NCBI RefSeq assembly: GCF_000513995.1
Contig: NZ_AZVB01000008.1
Location: 1 to 64,000 of the forward strand
Direction: 5' to 3'
Source: Pseudoxanthomonas sp. J35
GTDB taxonomy: Bacteria > Pseudomonadota > Gammaproteobacteria > Xanthomonadales > Xanthomonadaceae
DNA: 64,000 nt
The notes beneath the pieces were generated by a model, which saw only the letters and a program-made list of their open reading frames with translations, searched no databases and was not told where the DNA came from. The stretch's first letter is position 1, and each line of letters opens with the position of its first letter. Shown here in pieces: positions 17,971 to 26,857 of this stretch. Position numbers and translations under genes: made by a program.

Positions 17971-18071
17971 GGGAGGGCCCGGGATGGGGGAGCGGGATTC
18001 GGATTCCGCGGGCGGGAGCAGCGGCCTGGCTCCACGCGCGCGGCGGTGTTGCGGGCAGTCATGTCAGTCAT
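17967..18071 (-). CDS. Candidate 34-residue ORF translationally coupled to flhF
   Basis: This short ORF in the flhA-flhF gap begins with ATG at 18071 behind a strong GGAGGA site five to six bases upstream. Its TGA overlaps the flhF start as ATGA (17967-17970), as many real gene pairs here do. The peptide is basic and proline-rich near its end (RPRNPNPAPPSRALP) and matches nothing I know. It could be a leader that feeds ribosomes to flhF, or a small protein. The alternative is that flhF is read from an upstream extension; the frames differ, so it is not an flhF extension. Confidence 0.4.
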   Translation of the reverse strand: MTDMTARNTAARVEPGRCSRPRNPNPAPPSRALP

Positions 18072-18115
18072 CGTCTCCTCCGTCCTCCAGGCACCGGCCG
18101 GACCCGGTCCGGGCT

Positions 18116-20203
18116 TCAGCTGATCGTGCCGATCAGCTTCAGTCGCTTGTCCTCGGGCACTTCGGTGTAGGCCAGCACCGACAGCGAGGGCACGCTGTGC
18201 CGGACCAGCCGCGCCAGCGCGGCGCGGACCGGCGCCGGCACCAGCACCACCGCCGGCTCGCCGCGCGCCTCCTGCCGGCCCGCGCACTCGGCCAGGCTCT
18301 GCTGCAGCCGCTCGGCCAGCCCGGGCTCCAATGCCGCGCCGTTGCCCTGGGCCGAGTCCTGCAAGACCCGTTCCAGCGGCGCGGCCAGGGTGTACACCGG
18401 CAGTTCCGGCGCCATCCCCGCGATCTCCTGGACGATGAACCGGCCCAGGGCGTTGCGCACCGCGGCGGTGAGCACCGCCGGGTCCTGGCTGTGCGCGCTG
18501 TGCTCGACCAGCGCCTCGGCGATCCGGCGCAGCTGGCGGATCGGAACCCGCTCGACCAGCAGGTTCTGCAGCACCCGGACCACCACCGGCAGCGGCAGCG
18601 CCTTGGGGGTGAGGTCCTCGGCCAGCCGCGGCGCGCTCTTGGCCAGGGTGGCCAGCAGTTGCTGGACCTCCTCGTGGCCCAGCAGCTCCGGCGCGTGCTC
18701 TCGCACCAGGTGCGAGAAATGGGTGGCGACCACGGTGGCCGGGTCGACCACGGTGTAGCCCAGCGCCTCGGCCTGGGCGCGCTGGCGCGGCAGGATCCAG
18801 ACCGCGTCCAGGCCGAAGGCCGGGTCCTTGCCCTGGATGCCGTCGATGGGACCGAGCGCGCCGCCCGGGTCCAGGGCCAGTTCGCGGTCCGGATGCACCT
18901 CGGCCGTGGCCACCGGCACCCCGTGGACCAGCAGCCGGTACTGCGTCGCCTGCAGCTCCAGGTTGTCGCGGATGTGGACCGGCGGGACCAGGAAGCCGAT
19001 CTCATGGGTGAGCTTGCGGCGCACGCCCTTGATCCGCGCCATCAGTTCACCGCCCTGGGCCTGGTCAACCAGCGGGATCAGGCGGTAGCCCACTTCCAGG
19101 CCCAGCGGATCGACCGGGCGCAATTCGTCCCAGTCCAGTTCGGCGGCGGCCGGGGCGGATGCCGGGAGCGCGGCGGCGGCCTCGCCGGGCGCGGCTTCCG
19201 CCGCGGCCGGCCGCTGCGCGCGCCACAGCCGCCAGGCGCAGAAGCCGAGCAACGCACCCAGCGTCAAAAAGGCGGCGTTGGGCATGCCGGGCACCAGCCC
19301 CACCGTCACCAGGATGCCGGCGGCGATCGCCAGCGCCCGGTGCTGGCCGAACACCTGCCCGGCCACCGCCCCGCCCATGTCCTGCGCCCGCGAGGCGCGG
19401 GTCACCAGCATGGCCACCGCGGTGGACACCAGCAGCGCCGGCAGCTGCGCCACCAGGCCGTCGCCGATCGACAGCAGGGTGTAGGTGGCGGCCGCGTCGC
19501 CCACCGGCATGCCGTGCTGCAGCACGCCCACCGCCAGCCCCCCGACCAGGTTGATGAACAGGATCAGGATGCCGGCGATGGCGTCGCCGCGGATGAACTT
19601 GCTGGCGCCGTCCATCGCGCCGTAGAAGTCGGCCTCCTCGCGCACCTCCTCGCGCCGGGCCTTGGCCTCCTCCCGGGTCAGCAGGCCGGCGTTGAGGTCG
19701 GCGTCGATGGCCATCTGCTTGCCGGGCATGGCGTCGAGGATGAAGCGCGCGGTCACCTCGGAGATGCGCCCGGCGCCCTTGGTGATGACCACGAAGTTGA
19801 TGATGGTCAGGATGGCGAAGACCACGATGCCCACGGCGTAGTTGCCGCCGACCACGAACTCGCCGAAGGCCGCGATCACCTGGCCGGCGGCCTCGTGGCC
19901 GTTGTGGCCGTTGAGCAGGATCACCCGGGTGGAGGCCACGTTCAGCGCCAGGCGCAGCATGGTCGTGGTCAGCAGCACGATGGGGAAGACGGTGAAGTCC
20001 AGTGGCCGGCGCACGTACACCACGGCCAGCAGCACCACCAGGGACACGGCGATGTTCAGGCTGAACAGCGCGTCCAGCACCGGCGGCGCCAGCGGCACCA
20101 CCACCATCGCCAGCATCGCCAGCACGATGAGCGGGGCGCCCAGCCCGTTGCGGGCCAGTTCCAGCAGGCGGCGCCCCAGCGGCGGGTGGGCCACGGCGCT
20201 CAT
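18116..20203 (-). CDS. flhA: Flagellar export gate protein FlhA
   Basis: A 695-residue core component of the type III export gate. About eight membrane helices fill the first 330 residues, with the family signature around RISEVTARFILDAMPGKQ and DADLNAGLL in the FHIPEP loop. A large cytoplasmic domain that docks chaperone-substrate complexes makes up the rest. The start at 20203 overlaps the flhB stop by ATGA. Length is normal. Confidence 0.96.
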   Translation of the reverse strand: MSAVAHPPLGRRLLELARNGLGAPLIVLAMLAMVVVPLAPPVLDALFSLNIAVSLVVLLAVVYVRRPLDFTVFPIVLLTTTMLRLALNVASTRVILLNGHNGHEAAGQVIAAFGEFVVGGNYAVGIVVFAILTIINFVVITKGAGRISEVTARFILDAMPGKQMAIDADLNAGLLTREEAKARREEVREEADFYGAMDGASKFIRGDAIAGILILFINLVGGLAVGVLQHGMPVGDAAATYTLLSIGDGLVAQLPALLVSTAVAMLVTRASRAQDMGGAVAGQVFGQHRALAIAAGILVTVGLVPGMPNAAFLTLGALLGFCAWRLWRAQRPAAAEAAPGEAAAALPASAPAAAELDWDELRPVDPLGLEVGYRLIPLVDQAQGGELMARIKGVRRKLTHEIGFLVPPVHIRDNLELQATQYRLLVHGVPVATAEVHPDRELALDPGGALGPIDGIQGKDPAFGLDAVWILPRQRAQAEALGYTVVDPATVVATHFSHLVREHAPELLGHEEVQQLLATLAKSAPRLAEDLTPKALPLPVVVRVLQNLLVERVPIRQLRRIAEALVEHSAHSQDPAVLTAAVRNALGRFIVQEIAGMAPELPVYTLAAPLERVLQDSAQGNGAALEPGLAERLQQSLAECAGRQEARGEPAVVLVPAPVRAALARLVRHSVPSLSVLAYTEVPEDKRLKLIGTIS

Positions 20204-21339
20204 CGGCCGTCGCCTTCCTGGAACTCGTCCACCGCCACCGGACCCAGCTGCGGGTGCGCGCGCACGGCGCCGGTCCGCCAGGCGCGCAGTTGGTAGACGT
20301 AGGACAGCACCTGGGCGACGGCGGCGTACAGCCTCACGGGAATCTCCTGGCCGAGCTGCCCCTCCCGATACAAGGCGCGTGCCAGCGGCGGCGCCGACAC
20401 CACCGCGACGCGGTGGCGCTCGGCCAGTTCGCGGATGCGCAGGGCAACCTCGTCCACGCCCTTGGCCACCACCGTGGGCGCGCGCATGGCGCCGCCGTCG
20501 TACTTGAGCGCCACGGCATAGTGGGTGGGATTGACCACGATCACGTCGGCGGTGGGGACCGCCTCCATCATCCGCCGCTGCGACAGCTGCAACTGCAACT
20601 GGCGGATGCGGCCCTTCACCTCCGGCCGGCCTTCGGTCTCCTTCAGCTCCTCGCGCAGCTCCTGCCGCGTCATCTTCAGCTTCCGCAGCCAGTTCCACTT
20701 CTGGTACGGCGCGTCCATGGCGGCCAGCAGCAGCAGCGCGGCGGCGGTGGCCAGCAGCAGGCTGCCGGCGAAGCGCAGGCCGGTGCGCGCGGCCGCTTCC
20801 AGCCCTTGCCCGGGCATGGCCCGCAGCACGTCCAGGCCATGCAGCAGGGCCAGCCCGGCGGCGGCGCCCACCAGCGCCACCCGCAGCAGCGACTTGGCCA
20901 GTTCCGCCAGGCCCTCGGGCCCGTAGATGCGCTTGAGCCCGGCCAGCGGGTCCAGCCGCTTCAGGTCCGGGACCAGGCCCTTGGAGGCCATCCGGAGCCC
21001 GCCCATCGCCAGCGGTCCGGCGAACGCGGCCGCCAGGCATACGGCCAACAGCGGCGCGGCCACCGCCAGCAGCCCGAGCGTCAGCGTGCCGGTGTGGGCC
21101 AGCAGCCGCTCGGGCGCTTCCCGCAGCATCGGGTCCGGGCTGAGCGCCTGCCGCATCCAGCCCAGGGCGTGGCGCCCGAGCATGGGCCCGGCGGCCACCA
21201 GCGCCAGCACGCCGGCGCCGAACACCGCCGCGGTGGCCAGCTCGCGCGAGCGTGGGATGTCGCCCCGCTCGCGGGCCTCGCGCAGGCGTTTTTCGGTAGG
21301 TTGTTCGGTGCGTTCCTGGCCGTCTTCGTTCTCGGCCAT
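20200..21339 (-). CDS. flhB: Flagellar export switch protein FlhB
   Basis: A 379-residue export-gate protein with four membrane helices and a cytoplasmic domain. That domain contains the self-cleaving NPTH motif (N270-H273), whose cleavage switches export from hook to filament substrates. The extended C-terminal tail after about 350 is longer than in some relatives. A GGAG site precedes the ATG. A sigma-54-like element at 21375-21390 would start the flhB-flhA-flhF-flhG-fliA-cheYZA transcription unit. Confidence 0.96.
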   Translation of the reverse strand: MAENEDGQERTEQPTEKRLREARERGDIPRSRELATAAVFGAGVLALVAAGPMLGRHALGWMRQALSPDPMLREAPERLLAHTGTLTLGLLAVAAPLLAVCLAAAFAGPLAMGGLRMASKGLVPDLKRLDPLAGLKRIYGPEGLAELAKSLLRVALVGAAAGLALLHGLDVLRAMPGQGLEAAARTGLRFAGSLLLATAAALLLLAAMDAPYQKWNWLRKLKMTRQELREELKETEGRPEVKGRIRQLQLQLSQRRMMEAVPTADVIVVNPTHYAVALKYDGGAMRAPTVVAKGVDEVALRIRELAERHRVAVVSAPPLARALYREGQLGQEIPVRLYAAVAQVLSYVYQLRAWRTGAVRAHPQLGPVAVDEFQEGDGR

Positions 21340-21374
21340 GGCAGGCTCCTGCGCCCGGGGTCGTCGCCGGGCGA

Positions 21375-21390
21375 TGCAAGTGCCGTTCCG
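21375..21390 (-). promoter_or_regulatory. Probable sigma-54 promoter for flhB operon
   Basis: Minus-strand CGGAACGGCACTTGCA. The -12 TTGCA is perfect and the GG-to-GC spacing is right, but the -24 box (CGGAACG) departs from CGGCACG seen at the other sites. The leader to flhB would be about 24 bases. Confidence 0.6.
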
Positions 21391-21396
21391 GCCGGC

Positions 21397-22191
21397 TCAG
21401 GGCGCGGCGACGCGGCCGGCGGCGGCGAACGCCAGTTCGAACAGCGCCCGGATCGGCGCGGCCAGTTCCCCGATCAGCACCGCCAGCAGCAGCAGGCCCA
21501 TCAGCACCGCCACCGGCAGGCCGAGCTGGATGGGGTTGAGCGCCGGCGCGGCGCGCGCCAGCGCGCCGAAGGCCAGGTTGGTGGCGAGCATGGCCACCAT
21601 CACCGGAAGCGCCAGGAGCAGGCCCCCGCGCAGGACCTGGCCGAAGAGTCCCGGCACCACGCCGAGCATCGCCGCCGTGTCCGGCCACGCGGCGCCCAGC
21701 GGCAGCGCCTGGTAGCTGCGCACCAGCAGCGACACCATCGCCAGGTGCCCGTCGGCGGCGAAGAACAGCAGGCCGAAGGCGAGGTAGAACCATTGCCCGA
21801 CCACGCCGGAACTGGTGCCGCGCAGCGGATCGGTCATCTGCGCGAAGGCCAGGCCCATGCCCTGCGAGACCAGTTCGCCGGCCAGGGCGCCGGCCTCGAA
21901 CACCAGCCGCAGGGCCAGCCCCATGGCCACGCCCACCGCCAGCTCGCGCGCCACGGCCAGCACCGTGGCCGCGTCCAGCCCGGAAAAGGCCGGGGGCGGC
22001 GGCAGCAGCGGCGAGATCGCCAGGGCCAGGGTGCCGGCGACCAGCACCCGGATCCGCACCGGCACCGCCCGCGTGCCGACCAGCGGCATCGCCATCAGCA
22101 TGGCGCCGGTGCGCAGCAGGGTCCACAGCACCGCCCCGATCATGCCGAAGGCCCGCTGGCCGTCGATCGCCATCGCGGTGGCCGCGTCCAT
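21397..22191 (-). CDS. fliR: Flagellar export gate protein FliR
   Basis: A 264-residue very hydrophobic protein with about six membrane helices, matching FliR in length and in conserved stretches such as FEAGALAGELVSQGMG. It is part of the FliPQR export channel. It follows fliQ by 3 bp and is the last gene of fliLMNOPQR. Confidence 0.95.
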   Translation of the reverse strand: MDAATAMAIDGQRAFGMIGAVLWTLLRTGAMLMAMPLVGTRAVPVRIRVLVAGTLALAISPLLPPPPAFSGLDAATVLAVARELAVGVAMGLALRLVFEAGALAGELVSQGMGLAFAQMTDPLRGTSSGVVGQWFYLAFGLLFFAADGHLAMVSLLVRSYQALPLGAAWPDTAAMLGVVPGLFGQVLRGGLLLALPVMVAMLATNLAFGALARAAPALNPIQLGLPVAVLMGLLLLAVLIGELAAPIRALFELAFAAAGRVAAP

Positions 22192-22194
22192 GGC

Positions 22195-22464
22195 TCAGCC
22201 GATCAGGTGGGGGATGCGCTGGAACAGCGCGACGGTGTAGTCCACCAGGTAGGCCAGCAGGAAGCTGCCGGCGGCGAACAGGGCCGCGGTGAGCGCCGCG
22301 GCCTTGGCGACGAAGGCGATGGTGGGTTCGTTGAGCTGGGTGGCGGCCTGGACGATGCCCACCGCCACGCCCACCACCAGCACCGCCACCAGCAGCGGGC
22401 CGCCCACCCACAGCGCGACCTCCAGGCCGCGGCGCAGTTCGGTCAGGGCCAGTTCCGGGGTCAT
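22195..22464 (-). CDS. fliQ: Flagellar export gate protein FliQ
   Basis: An 89-residue protein with two membrane helices, normal for FliQ, including QAATQLNEPTIAFVAK between them. It belongs to the FliPQR export channel. The start at 22464 lies 2 bp after the fliP stop. Confidence 0.95.
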   Translation of the reverse strand: MTPELALTELRRGLEVALWVGGPLLVAVLVVGVAVGIVQAATQLNEPTIAFVAKAAALTAALFAAGSFLLAYLVDYTVALFQRIPHLIG

Positions 22465-22466
22465 GC

Positions 22467-23234
22467 TCAGATCCCGTTGAAGCTGGCCGCCAGCGTGCCC
22501 ACGGTCAGCACCCAGCCGTCCACCAGCACGAACAGCAGGATCTTGAACGGCGCCGACACCAGCATGGGCGAGAGCATCATCATGCCCATCGACATCAGCA
22601 CGCTGGCCACCACCAGGTCGATGATCACGAAGGGAATGAAGATCAGGAAGCCGATCTCGAAGGCGGTCTTCAGCTCGCTGGTCACGAACGAGGCCACCAG
22701 CACCTGGAAGGGCACCGCGTCCGGGCCGCTGTAGGTGCCGTGCCCGGCCAGGCCGGCGAAGGTCATCAGGTCGGTCTCGCGCACCTGGGCCAGCATGAAC
22801 GCCCGCAGCGGGGCGGTGCCCAGTTCCCAGGCGGTGCGGAAGTCGATCCGGCCGTCGAGGTAGGGCGCCACGCCGGCGTCCCAGGCCTTCTGCCATACCG
22901 GCATCATCACCAGCGCGGTCAGGAACAGGGCCAGCCCGACCAGGATCTGGTTGGAGGGCGTCTGCCCGGTGCCCAGCGCCTGGCGCAGCAGGGCCAGCAC
23001 GATCACGATGCGGGTGAAGGCGGTCATCACAAGCAGCAGCGAGGGCAGCAGGGTGATGGCCGTCATCAGCAGCAGGGTCTGCAACGGCAGGCTCACCGGC
23101 GCCTCGCCGATGCGGCCGACGGTGACGTCGGGAAGCGAAGGCAGTTGCGGCGCGGCGGCGGGCGCGGCCAGCGCCAGCAGGGGCGCGAACGCGAGCAACA
23201 GGCCGAGTGCGGCGAGGATCCGGCGACGGCGCAT
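22467..23234 (-). CDS. fliP: Flagellar export gate protein FliP
   Basis: A 255-residue channel protein of the export gate. It starts with a cleavable signal peptide (LALAAPAAA region), followed by four membrane helices and the FliP signatures TAFTRIVIVLALLRQALG and FVTSELKTAFEIGF. It begins 2 bp after fliO ends. Confidence 0.95.
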   Translation of the reverse strand: MRRRRILAALGLLLAFAPLLALAAPAAAPQLPSLPDVTVGRIGEAPVSLPLQTLLLMTAITLLPSLLLVMTAFTRIVIVLALLRQALGTGQTPSNQILVGLALFLTALVMMPVWQKAWDAGVAPYLDGRIDFRTAWELGTAPLRAFMLAQVRETDLMTFAGLAGHGTYSGPDAVPFQVLVASFVTSELKTAFEIGFLIFIPFVIIDLVVASVLMSMGMMMLSPMLVSAPFKILLFVLVDGWVLTVGTLAASFNGI

Positions 23235-23236
23235 GG

Positions 23237-23635
23237 TCACTTGTCCTTCCTGAGCCGCTGCGCCAGCAACTGGGCGAAGTCCGGGAGCTTCTTCAGGTCC
23301 GGCAGCGGCGGTGCGGACGGCGGCGGCAGGGGTGCGGGCAGGGCGTGCAGCAAGCGCACCCCGCCGGGCGAGACCCCCAGAAGCAGTTGCTCGGCGCCGA
23401 CCTGCACCACCACCGCCCGTTCCCGGGCGCCGAGCGCGAGGCTGGCCACCACCCTCAGGCCCTCGGCCTGGCGCAAGCCGGTCCCCGGCAGCCGGCGCAG
23501 CAGCCACGCCAGCGCCAGAATCAGCCCCAGCACCAGCAGCAGCGCCAGGAACGCGCCCAGCAGGCCCGGACCGGCCGGCGCGTGCGCGCCGGCCTGGACG
23601 GCCCTGGCGGCGGGCGCGGCGGCGGCGAGGATCAC
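23237..23635 (-). CDS. fliO: Flagellar protein FliO
   Basis: A 132-residue protein with one membrane helix (about 24-46) and a small cytoplasmic domain with GARERAVVVQVG and LLLGVSPGGV, as in FliO. FliO helps assemble the FliP ring. The ATG overlaps the fliN stop by ATGA (23632-23635). Confidence 0.9.
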   Translation of the reverse strand: MILAAAAPAARAVQAGAHAPAGPGLLGAFLALLLVLGLILALAWLLRRLPGTGLRQAEGLRVVASLALGARERAVVVQVGAEQLLLGVSPGGVRLLHALPAPLPPPSAPPLPDLKKLPDFAQLLAQRLRKDK

Positions 23636-23970
23636 CGCAGCCTCCGGATGCGCTCGCTGGGGCTGACCACGTCGGTCAGGCGCACGCCGAAGCGGTCGTT
23701 GATCACCACCACCTCGCCGTGCGCGATCAGGGTGCCGTTGACGTACACGTCCAGCGGTTCGCCGGCGCCGCGTTCCAGCTCGATCACCGAGCCCTGGTTG
23801 AGCTGCAGCAGGTTGCGGATCGGCATGCGCGTGCGGCCGACTTCCAGCGAGAGCGTCACCGGCACGTCCAGGATCACGTCCAGGTTGAGGTCGCGGGCGT
23901 CGGTCGCGGCCTCCTCCTGCAGCGCGTCGAACTGCGCCGGGCTGGCATCGGTCTGTTCGTTGGGGCTCAT
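23632..23970 (-). CDS. fliN: Flagellar motor switch protein FliN
   Basis: A 112-residue C-ring protein. A variable N-terminal part is followed by a SpoA/FliN domain (DVPVTLSLEVGRTRMPIRNL through SPSERIRRLR). It works with FliM and FliG in torque switching and helps dock FliH at the export site. It overlaps fliM by ATGA. Confidence 0.96.
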   Translation of the reverse strand: MSPNEQTDASPAQFDALQEEAATDARDLNLDVILDVPVTLSLEVGRTRMPIRNLLQLNQGSVIELERGAGEPLDVYVNGTLIAHGEVVVINDRFGVRLTDVVSPSERIRRLR

Positions 23971-24986
23971 GCGGGCGTTTCCTCGGCAGGGCCGGGGGCG
24001 CGCGGGACCGCGCTCCCGGGCGGACGGGTGTGGACGATCTTCACCGCGTTGCGGCCGTTGGCCACGCCGAACTGGCCGGTGAACACCGGGATGTCCTCCA
24101 CGCACACCGGCACCGTGTCCGGCAGCTCGATGGGCAGGATGTCGCCGACCTTGAGCCGGGTGAGCCGGCGCAGGTCGATGCGCTTCTCGGCCAGCACGCT
24201 GGACACGGCGACCTCGGCCAGCAGCAGTTGCTCGCGCAGGGTGGCGTTCCAGCTCTCGTCGCGGTCGATGCGGTCGCTCTGGATGCCGGCGTCGAGCAGC
24301 TCGCGGATCGGCTCGAGCATGGAGTAGGGCAGGGTGACGTGGATCTCGCCGCCGCCGCCCTCCAACTCGACGTGGAAGCGGCTGACCACCACGTATTCGC
24401 GCGGGGTGACGATGTTGGCGAAGTGCGGGTTGACCTCGGAGTTGATGTACTCGAACTCCACGTCCAGCACCGGCGCCCAGGCCTCGGCCAGATCGGCGAA
24501 GGTCTGGCGCAGCATCAGCTGGATCACCCGCATCTCGGTGGGGGTGAACTCGCGCCCCTCGATCCGGGTGGGGTAGCGCCCGTCGCCGCCGAAGAAGTTG
24601 TCCACCACCGCGAACACCAGCTTGGGCTCGAACACGATCAGGCCGGTGCCGCGCAGCGGCTTGAAGCGGATCAGGTTGAGGTTGGTGGGCACGTACAGCG
24701 AGTGCAGGTACTCGCCGAACTTGATCAGATCGATGCCGCGCACCGACAGGTCCGCCGAGCGGCGGATCAGGTTGAACAGACCGATGCGCCACAGCCGCAC
24801 GAAGCGCTCGTTGACCATTTCCAGGGTCGGCATGCGCCCGCGGATGATCCGGTCCTGGCTGGCGAAGTCGTACGGCCGCGCCATGCCGGGATTGACCGGT
24901 TCGGGCTCGGTGCTGACCGCGCCCGAATCCACGCCGTGCAGCAGCGCGTCGATCTCGTCCTGGGAAAGCAGGTCGTTGATGCTCAT
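23967..24986 (-). CDS. fliM: Flagellar motor switch protein FliM
   Basis: A 339-residue C-ring protein and the docking site for phosphorylated CheY. The N-terminal CheY-binding peptide LLSQDEIDALLHGV, the middle CheC-like domain and the C-terminal SpoA domain are all recognisable. It begins 9 bp after fliL. Confidence 0.96.
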   Translation of the reverse strand: MSINDLLSQDEIDALLHGVDSGAVSTEPEPVNPGMARPYDFASQDRIIRGRMPTLEMVNERFVRLWRIGLFNLIRRSADLSVRGIDLIKFGEYLHSLYVPTNLNLIRFKPLRGTGLIVFEPKLVFAVVDNFFGGDGRYPTRIEGREFTPTEMRVIQLMLRQTFADLAEAWAPVLDVEFEYINSEVNPHFANIVTPREYVVVSRFHVELEGGGGEIHVTLPYSMLEPIRELLDAGIQSDRIDRDESWNATLREQLLLAEVAVSSVLAEKRIDLRRLTRLKVGDILPIELPDTVPVCVEDIPVFTGQFGVANGRNAVKIVHTRPPGSAVPRAPGPAEETPA

Positions 24987-24995
24987 GCGCGCCGC

Positions 24996-25520
24996 CTACT
25001 GGGTGACGAAGCTGGTGAACAGCAGCGCCTCGGCCGCCGGCTTGCCGGTCTCGGCCCGCATCAGCCGCTGCACCTCGGCCAGCGCTTGGGCCTGCAACCG
25101 CTCCTTGCCGGCGCGGTCGGCGATGTCCTGCGCGGTCTGCTGCGCCAGCAGCATCAGCAGGCGCGCACGGATGGCCGGTGTGTGCCGCTCCAGGTCGGCC
25201 AGCGCGGCCGGGTCGCGGGTCATCAGCTGGATCTCGACCTGCAGGTACTGCGTCCCCTCCAGCCCGCCGTCGAGATTGACCACGAACGGCGGCTCCAGCG
25301 CCAGGTACTGCGCCGGCGCCGGCAGGCGCGGGCCGTGCGGCGTGGCGACGGCCTGGCGCTCGGCCTCGGGCGCATTGCGCGCGCTCCAGTACCAGCCGCC
25401 GGCGGCGCCGGCCGCGACCAGCACCGCCACCGCGCTGACCAGCAGCGGCAGCCGACCGCCGCCCGCGGGACCGGGTCCAGGCGGCTGGGAGCGGGAGGTC
25501 TTTTCGGCAGCGGCGGGCAC
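24996..25520 (-). CDS. fliL: Flagellar basal body protein FliL, GTG start
   Basis: A 174-residue single-pass membrane protein with a cytoplasmic N-terminus, a helix at about 23-43, and a periplasmic domain that associates with stators. The start is set by two signals: an AAGGAG site nine bases before GTG at 25520, and the sigma-54 promoter at 25554-25569, which rules out the longer in-frame ATG at 25685. It heads fliLMNOPQR. Confidence 0.9.
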   Translation of the reverse strand: MPAAAEKTSRSQPPGPGPAGGGRLPLLVSAVAVLVAAGAAGGWYWSARNAPEAERQAVATPHGPRLPAPAQYLALEPPFVVNLDGGLEGTQYLQVEIQLMTRDPAALADLERHTPAIRARLLMLLAQQTAQDIADRAGKERLQAQALAEVQRLMRAETGKPAAEALLFTSFVTQ

Positions 25521-25553
25521 GTGGGGGGTCTCCTTCGGAAGGCGACCGGACGA

Positions 25554-25569
25554 TGCAAGCCGCGTGCCG
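25554..25569 (-). promoter_or_regulatory. Sigma-54 promoter for fliLMNOPQR
   Basis: Minus-strand CGGCACGCGGCTTGCA, a near-perfect match to TGGCACG-N4-TTGCA. The expected start site is about 22 bases before the fliL GTG. Confidence 0.88.
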
Positions 25570-25677
25570 CCGGCGCGGGGGAGAACCGGGCGCGCCGGCG
25601 GACCCGGCGGTGTCATGCTGCGCTGGCATGCTGCCGGCGAAGGCGCCGCCGCCGGCGCCGGGTGGAGGAGGAACGCC

Positions 25678-26785
25678 ATGGCCATGCGTCAACGAATCGT
25701 CGCGGCGCTGGTGCTGGGCCTGGGCCTGGCCGCGGAAGCGCACGCCGCCGCGGGCGGGGCGATGCCGCCGCAGGTGGTCGCCCATCGCGGCGCCAGCGCG
25801 GTCCTGCCCGAGCACAGCCTGGAAGCCTTCGCGCGCGCCATCGCCGACGGTGCGGACGTGGTCGAGCCCGACCTGATGGCGACCGCCGACGGCCACCTGC
25901 TGATCCGCCACGAGAACGAGATCGGCTCCACCACCGACGTCGCCTCGCATCCAGGCTTCGCGGCCCGGCGCACGGCCCGGGCATCGACGGGGAGACGGTG
26001 GAAGGGTGGTTCAGCGAGGGCTTCACCCTGGCCGAGCTCAGGACCCTGTACGCCCGCGAACGGTTGCCGGCGCTGCGCGGCACCGCACACGACGGCCGCT
26101 ACCGGCTGGCGACACTGGAAGAACTGATCGATCGGGTCGCGGCCGAAGCCGCCGCCCGCGGGCGGATCGTGGGGCTGGCGCCGGAGATCAAGCACGGCAG
26201 CCATTTCGCCGCCCGGGGGCTGGCCATGGAGGACCGCCTGCTGGACGTGCTGCTGGCGCATCCGTACACCCGGCAGGCGCCGGTCGCGATCCAGTCGTTC
26301 GAGGTCGGCAACCTGCGCTATCTGCGCTCGCGCCTGGGTCCGCGCCACCCCAACATCCGCCTGCTGCAGCTGCTGGGGCACCGGAGCAACGCCCGGCCGA
26401 CGTCGTCGCGGCCGGCGGCGACCTGACCTACGGGCGCATGGCCAGCGCCGAGGGGCTGCGCGAGATCGCCGGCTACGCCGAGCTGCTCGGCCCGCCGACG
26501 CGGACGGTGATTCCGCTGGCCGCCGACGGCGGCCTGGGGTCGCCGACGCCGCTGCTGCGCCAGGCGCACGCGGCCGGGCTGCAGGTATGGCCCTACACCT
26601 TCCGCCCGGAGAACGCCTTCCTGCCGCCGGCGCTGCGCCAGGGCGCCTTGCCGGGAACGCGCAGCGAAGCCGGGGCCATCGCCGAGTTGCGCGCCTACCT
26701 GGAGGCAGGCATCGACGGCTTCTTCACCGACGACAGCGCACTGGGGCGCGCCGCGGTGGACGGCGTCGTCCCGACGAGGAAGTAG
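25678..26785 (+). pseudogene. glpQ: Glycerophosphodiester phosphodiesterase GlpQ, two frameshifts
   Basis: The frame from 25678 starts with a signal peptide (LGLAAEAHAA) and the HRGASAVLPEHSLEAF catalytic start, with EPDL and IRHENE. It shifts frame near 25975-25985 into IDGETVEGWF and APEIKHGSHF, then again near 26390-26400 into DLTYGRM, RPENAFLPP and AGIDGFFTDD. Joined together, the three pieces make one periplasmic GlpQ of about 368 residues. Both shifts are consistent with one missing base each. A GGAGGAG site precedes the ATG. It is the only plus-strand gene among the fli operons and separates fliK from fliL, so it looks like a later insertion. Decay and assembly error are both possible. 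Confidence 0.8.
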
Positions 26786-26857
26786 GCGCGGAACCTGGAT
26801 GCGGGGGTCCCGGCTGGGGCAGCGGGATGCCGTCGGCGCATGTCCGTCCGGGTCGGC

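Noticed and set aside
25521-25685. Upstream in-frame ATG start for fliL at 25685
   Set aside because: It would place the sigma-54 promoter inside the coding sequence; GTG at 25520 has an AAGGAG site and fits the family length.
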